64,000 nucleotides of DNA from Blastomyces gilchristii SLH14081. Lineage: Eukaryota; Ascomycota; Eurotiomycetes; Onygenales; Ajellomycetaceae. The translations under genes and the position numbers were made by a program. A model generated the notes under the pieces. It worked only from the letters and a program-made list of their open reading frames with translations. It ran no database searches and was not told the DNA's origin. The stretch lies in the NCBI RefSeq assembly GCF_000003855.2, contig NW_003101679.1:2807558-2871557 (forward strand). Direction: 5' to 3'. Positions 60,701-64,000 of the stretch are shown one piece after another (position 1 is the first letter of the stretch; every line of letters starts with the position of its first letter).

Positions 60701-61500
60701 TCATTCACAGATTAATAATCAGACTGAATATCAGAATCAGACACTAGAACAGCATCTTCAAGTATTCTGTTTATATTATTAAAATAATTGACTTAAACAT
60801 CTTCTAATCACTGAATTTATATATAATAATACAAAGAATACAATCTTAAAGATATCTCTCTTCTATACTTATTATAAATATAATTCTTTATTACTCAGTG
60901 ACATTGCAGATAATATTCTGAAGAGAAAGATAGATAGTCAGAATATTAGATAGATACAGAGAACAGAGTATCTCTCAGTATTAGAAGTAAAAGCAAGATT
61001 GAAACTTTTGAACAAAATTTATAAGAAGATAATAAAAAGCATTCACTGCACTTAGAAGTGATAGATAGAATACTATAATTGAAAACATCTTCTGATGAAG
61101 TTCTTGATAGAGAATTAAGTACTACTTTCAGCAAAGAATATCAAGATAATAAGACTATATAAGAAGCTTAGTGAGCAGTGACTAGAATCTTTCTCAGTAA
61201 TAAGAGTGATAAATAAGCAGATATATGAGTTAAAATTACTTACAGAATTGAAATCAATTCATTCTATTTTTCACATTTTCTATTTAAAGCTCTATAAGTA
61301 ATACTTTGAAGTGAAGCTGTCTCAGTCAGATAATATTGAGATTGAGAGTAATACTGAATATCTTATGAAGAAAATATTGAATAAGTGAATATATTACAGT
61401 AAGTTTCAATATCTTATGAAATGAGAAGAATATCTATCATCAGAGAATTTATAAGAACTGCTTGAGTATTTGAAAAATGCTGAGAAAGAGATTACAAGTT
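57720..61500 (+). pseudogene. pol relic: protease, reverse transcriptase, RNase H, integrase, chromodomain
   Basis: Reverse transcriptase runs from about 58450 to 58990 (YIDYRGLNKMTVKNYYLL near 58510; DVFCIVYLNDILIFSKSE near 58785-58840). The catalytic YLDD reads YLND, a G-to-A change at the first Asp codon. RNase H-like sequence follows (about 59130-59700). The integrase is near 60330-60900, with HSQINNQTEYQNQTLEQHLQ before its third acidic position. A chromodomain is near 61340-61480 (EYLMKKILNK..YYSKFQYLMK, EEYLSSENL), with Trp codons turned to TGA. Stops throughout make it a relic. Confidence 0.9.
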
Positions 61501-63340
61501 ATGAGACAGTTAATAGAGACTGCTCTATTACATATCAAAGATATTGAACAAGAAATATCACTTAAAACTTCTCATTTTTTTCAAAGAATTTTTTAGAGAT
61601 AATCTCACAGTAATGAGTCAGTATCTTATAGACTTTATAACACTTTTCTTCTATTTTCTCTTAAAGAGTTTTTTAGAAGTTTAATGAGACTATACAAGTA
61701 TAAAATTTCTGAAGTGATTAGAGAAAAGAAATATTTGAAATTAATAAAAAAGATTAATATTATTAATTCACAGACTGCTGCTATTCTAGTAAGACTGCAG
61801 CTCACTGAAAAAGTAAAAAGAAGAAATCTCAGAATTTACTCATTAATAATCACATTCTCACTAAACTTATTCTTTATTATTGAAGTCTTCAGCATCAGTA
61901 TCTTTATCTATTAGAAAGTTAGTACTGCAGTGCTGCAGAAGAGTATACTGCAGAAGAGTATAAGAGATACTGAAAGTATTAACTTATTAACTTATAAAGC
62001 ATCTCAGTTATCTATTTCAACTGAAGTGAGATTCTCTTCAATCAGTGATTAATCTCTGTAATACTTTCAATAGTAGTATCAGCTGATCTCTTCTTGAGAT
62101 CAGTTATTCTGAGATGTTTTTTCATCTCAGAGACTTATGCTTTCATCTCTTTTTATAGATGAGTAAGAGAGATCTTCTCAGTCTTGATAGAATCTATTAA
62201 TACTTGAAGCTCTGAGACTCTCACTATGTACTGCTTGAGTATCTAGACTTCTTATCAGAGCTGATATAATGTCTTTCTGTGAGATAATACTTACAGAGAG
62301 ACAGAAGTCATTATTACAGATATAATAGAAATAATAAAAGTGAGAGAAGAAGTAGATATATAAAATCCCTTCTTTCTTCAGCTGCTTAATACAGTATAGA
62401 TAAGTAGTAGTGCTGATCAGAGACTGCACTGAAGCCTTCTTACAGAGAGAAGATGAAGAAACTGTAGAACTTTACAGACTTAACTCAGCAGTATTCTGAG
62501 CAGAGCTTGAGTGTGCTGTGAAAGAGAAACTACAGATTGAGCTTCTCAGAGTCACTGTTTCTGAAATCAAGCTCTCTTCAGATTTCTCTCTGAATGATTA
62601 CACAGAGTCATACATCACTGTATTAACTGAAAGAGAGAGTGATGTCACAACAGTGATAAGAAGAGCAGGAAACAGATCAGATGCAGACACACTGATCAGT
62701 AGAAGAGATAACATCTCACTACAAGACACAGTAACTTTCATCACAGCTGTAAGAGATGTAGAAGAAGAAGAAGATGTGATAATAAAAGTGATACTTCTAT
62801 AACTTATTAATATCACTGTCTCTGTCTTCAACCTGGCTTTCTTAGTGATCATGAAGATCACAGCTGCATCATGAAGATATTTACTCACTAGAAAATGTCA
62901 GAATAAGCTCTTTATTATTCTTTAAGAATAATACTCTCATGCACTCACTGTTACAATTGAGAAGAAAGAAAGAAAAATATTTCATAGAGAAGAGAGATCT
63001 TTTCAAAAAAATCCTATCACTACTATTAACTTTATCTCTAAAATATATCACTTTTACAGAGAATTTTATATATAGAACAGAATATAATGAGAGATCTATA
63101 AGTTACTTATTAACTACATTTTCTTCATCTTAAATTAATATATAAGAAACTCACTTATCACATGTTTAATTTGAATAAAAATAAGTAAAGAAAGATCTAC
63201 ACAGTCAGCAGAAAAACTCATCTATTTCTTTGTATCATATATAGTATATATACTATTAATCAGTTAGTAATTATTGCTATATAACAAAGATAATTTCTAA
63301 TCTAGTAAATCTTGAGAGTATAGAGACTATATTCTTAAAG
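61500..63340. other. Extra segment between pol and the 3' LTR
   Basis: About 1.8 kb with no pol domain. On the plus strand 62518-62802 is an open, Glu/Asp/Thr-rich frame and 61684-61914 is a Lys-rich frame (LVRLQLTEKVKRRNLR). On the minus strand, around 62050-62180, a heptad-like frame (SEMKKHLRITDLKKRSADTT) looks coiled-coil. Which strand, if any, was coding is undecided. It may be an additional retrotransposon ORF or a captured sequence. Confidence 0.4.
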
Positions 63341-63350
63341 AGAAGAGTAT
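63335..63350 (+). other. Polypurine tract before the 3' LTR
   Basis: AAAGAGAAGAG ends a few bases before the 3' LTR start, in the position where plus-strand DNA synthesis of an LTR element is primed. Confidence 0.7.
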
Positions 63351-63894
63351 TATCATACTCTCAGTCATGTCAAGACTCTGTTATAATTTTACACAGCTCA
63401 TTACTTTTATACAGATGATTTCATTTATTCTGCAGACTATCTGAATCAGTTTTCAACTGCTCTATAATATTATTTAAATATATTATAGAAAGATCTGATT
63501 GATGAATATAAGAATCTCACTTCTATACAAGATCAGTAGATTACTTTTCCTTGATAGTAAGACACTACTGAGATATTACTTCAGCTATTCTTACTTATGA
63601 AATAAGAGCAGATATCTGTTCATTATCTATATAGAATAGCTAGATGCTGGCTTCTTATAAAAGAGATTAGTGATTTATTTTTTCTTCTACTGAAATATAT
63701 ATAAGAGTTACTATGTGTCTTATATAATATTCTTAGTATACTAAGTATTATATCTGTGATATCTCTGTAATAACTCTGTAGTCTACAAGCTCACTATTCA
63801 AGCAAGATAATTAAGCTCACTTATATAACTTCTTAAATAACTATCTCTACATGACACTGCTGACTAGTTATCACTTTAATTCCGCCATGTTACA
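63351..63894 (+). repeat. 3' LTR (544 bp)
   Basis: Begins TATCATACTCTCAG (the TG end mutated to TA) and ends CCGCCATGTTACA. Same length as the 5' LTR. Its last 20 bases keep a CCGCC that is mutated in the 5' LTR copy. Confidence 0.95.
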
Positions 63895-63899
63895 CTCAG
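63895..63899. repeat. Target-site duplication CTCAG, right copy
   Basis: CTCAG directly after the 3' LTR, matching 56064-56068. Confidence 0.95.
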
Positions 63900-64000
63900 T
63901 CTCAGAACTGAATCACTTAGACACTGAATACTATACAGTACTAATCAGAGAAGTTTAAAAAGAGACTTACTCTTATCTATTATATACTTAAGATCTCATG
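63900..64000 (+). mobile_element. Continuation of the older gypsy pol beyond the nested element
   Basis: After removing the inserted element and one CTCAG copy, the frame left at 56068 continues in the same phase into SELNHLDTEYYTVLIREV here. That shows these 100 bases are the other side of the interrupted integrase gene. Confidence 0.75.

Larger units (their letters stand above)
56069..63894 (+). mobile_element. Complete chromovirus-type Ty3/gypsy LTR retrotransposon, repeat-mutated
   Basis: The element is 7826 bp and bounded by two 544-bp LTRs and a CTCAG target duplication. Internal order is gag with zinc knuckle, protease, reverse transcriptase, RNase H, integrase and chromodomain, which places it in the chromovirus branch of Ty3/gypsy (the fungal MAGGY/Tf-like group). 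All frames are broken by many stops and it cannot be active. The two LTRs align without gaps and differ almost only by transitions. CG is practically absent from the interior. The element interrupts the integrase of an older gypsy copy. About 1.8 kb lies between the chromodomain and the 3' LTR, more than the typical layout needs. Confidence 0.95.

Noticed and set aside
62598..62888. 96-codon minus-strand frame as a distinct gene
   Set aside because: Lies inside the mutated retrotransposon; CG and GG depletion lowers stop frequency in some frames, so openness alone is weak evidence.
53830..64000. CRISPR or satellite array as the explanation for the AT-rich end
   Set aside because: No regular spacer structure; gag, pol, LTR and target duplication explain the block.

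Overview
The window is nuclear DNA from a filamentous ascomycete. Short GT-AG introns (about 50-285 bp), a Zn2Cys6 transcription factor, fungal dynactin p62 and CLU genes, and a repeat-mutated Ty3/gypsy chromovirus all point that way. Alternation of normal-GC gene blocks with very AT-rich retrotransposon blocks resembles Onygenales (Ajellomycetaceae, for example Blastomyces-like genomes). That placement is inference.

Layout: dynactin p62 (264-2129, +) converges on ribosomal protein eS7 (2905-3900, -). An AT-rich, repeat-mutated island with a short tandem repeat follows (about 4.3-5.2 kb). Next is a divergent pair, phosphoketolase (5746-8658, -) and acetate kinase (9113-10320, +). Together these would make acetyl-phosphate and then acetate plus ATP, but both are broken. 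A gene-poor stretch runs from 10.3 to 27.4 kb; it holds a pyrimidine-rich leader-like tract, a CT-rich minisatellite beside a 449-base assembly gap, and weak coding relics.

From 27.4 kb genes return: a CP2/Grainyhead transcription factor, a decayed PAQR (haemolysin III/adiponectin receptor-like) gene, a Hog1-family MAP-kinase-like gene that splices in frame through eight exons but has lost its catalytic motifs, a Zn2Cys6 regulator, an F-box protein, a Rab5-type GTPase with an acidic insertion, a polytopic membrane protein, a mitochondrial P-loop ATPase, and CLU1/CluA. Exon phases were checked by hand for most of these and sum to whole codons.

From about 53.8 kb to the end the DNA is AT-rich and full of C-to-T/G-to-A mutation. 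It holds a complete chromovirus (56069-63894) with two 544-bp LTRs and a CTCAG target duplication, inserted into the integrase gene of an older gypsy element. The main novelties are the MAPK-derived pseudokinase, joint decay of the phosphoketolase/acetate kinase pair, the datable nested retrotransposon with unmutated outer edges, and a recurrent intergenic nonamer TACGGAGTA.
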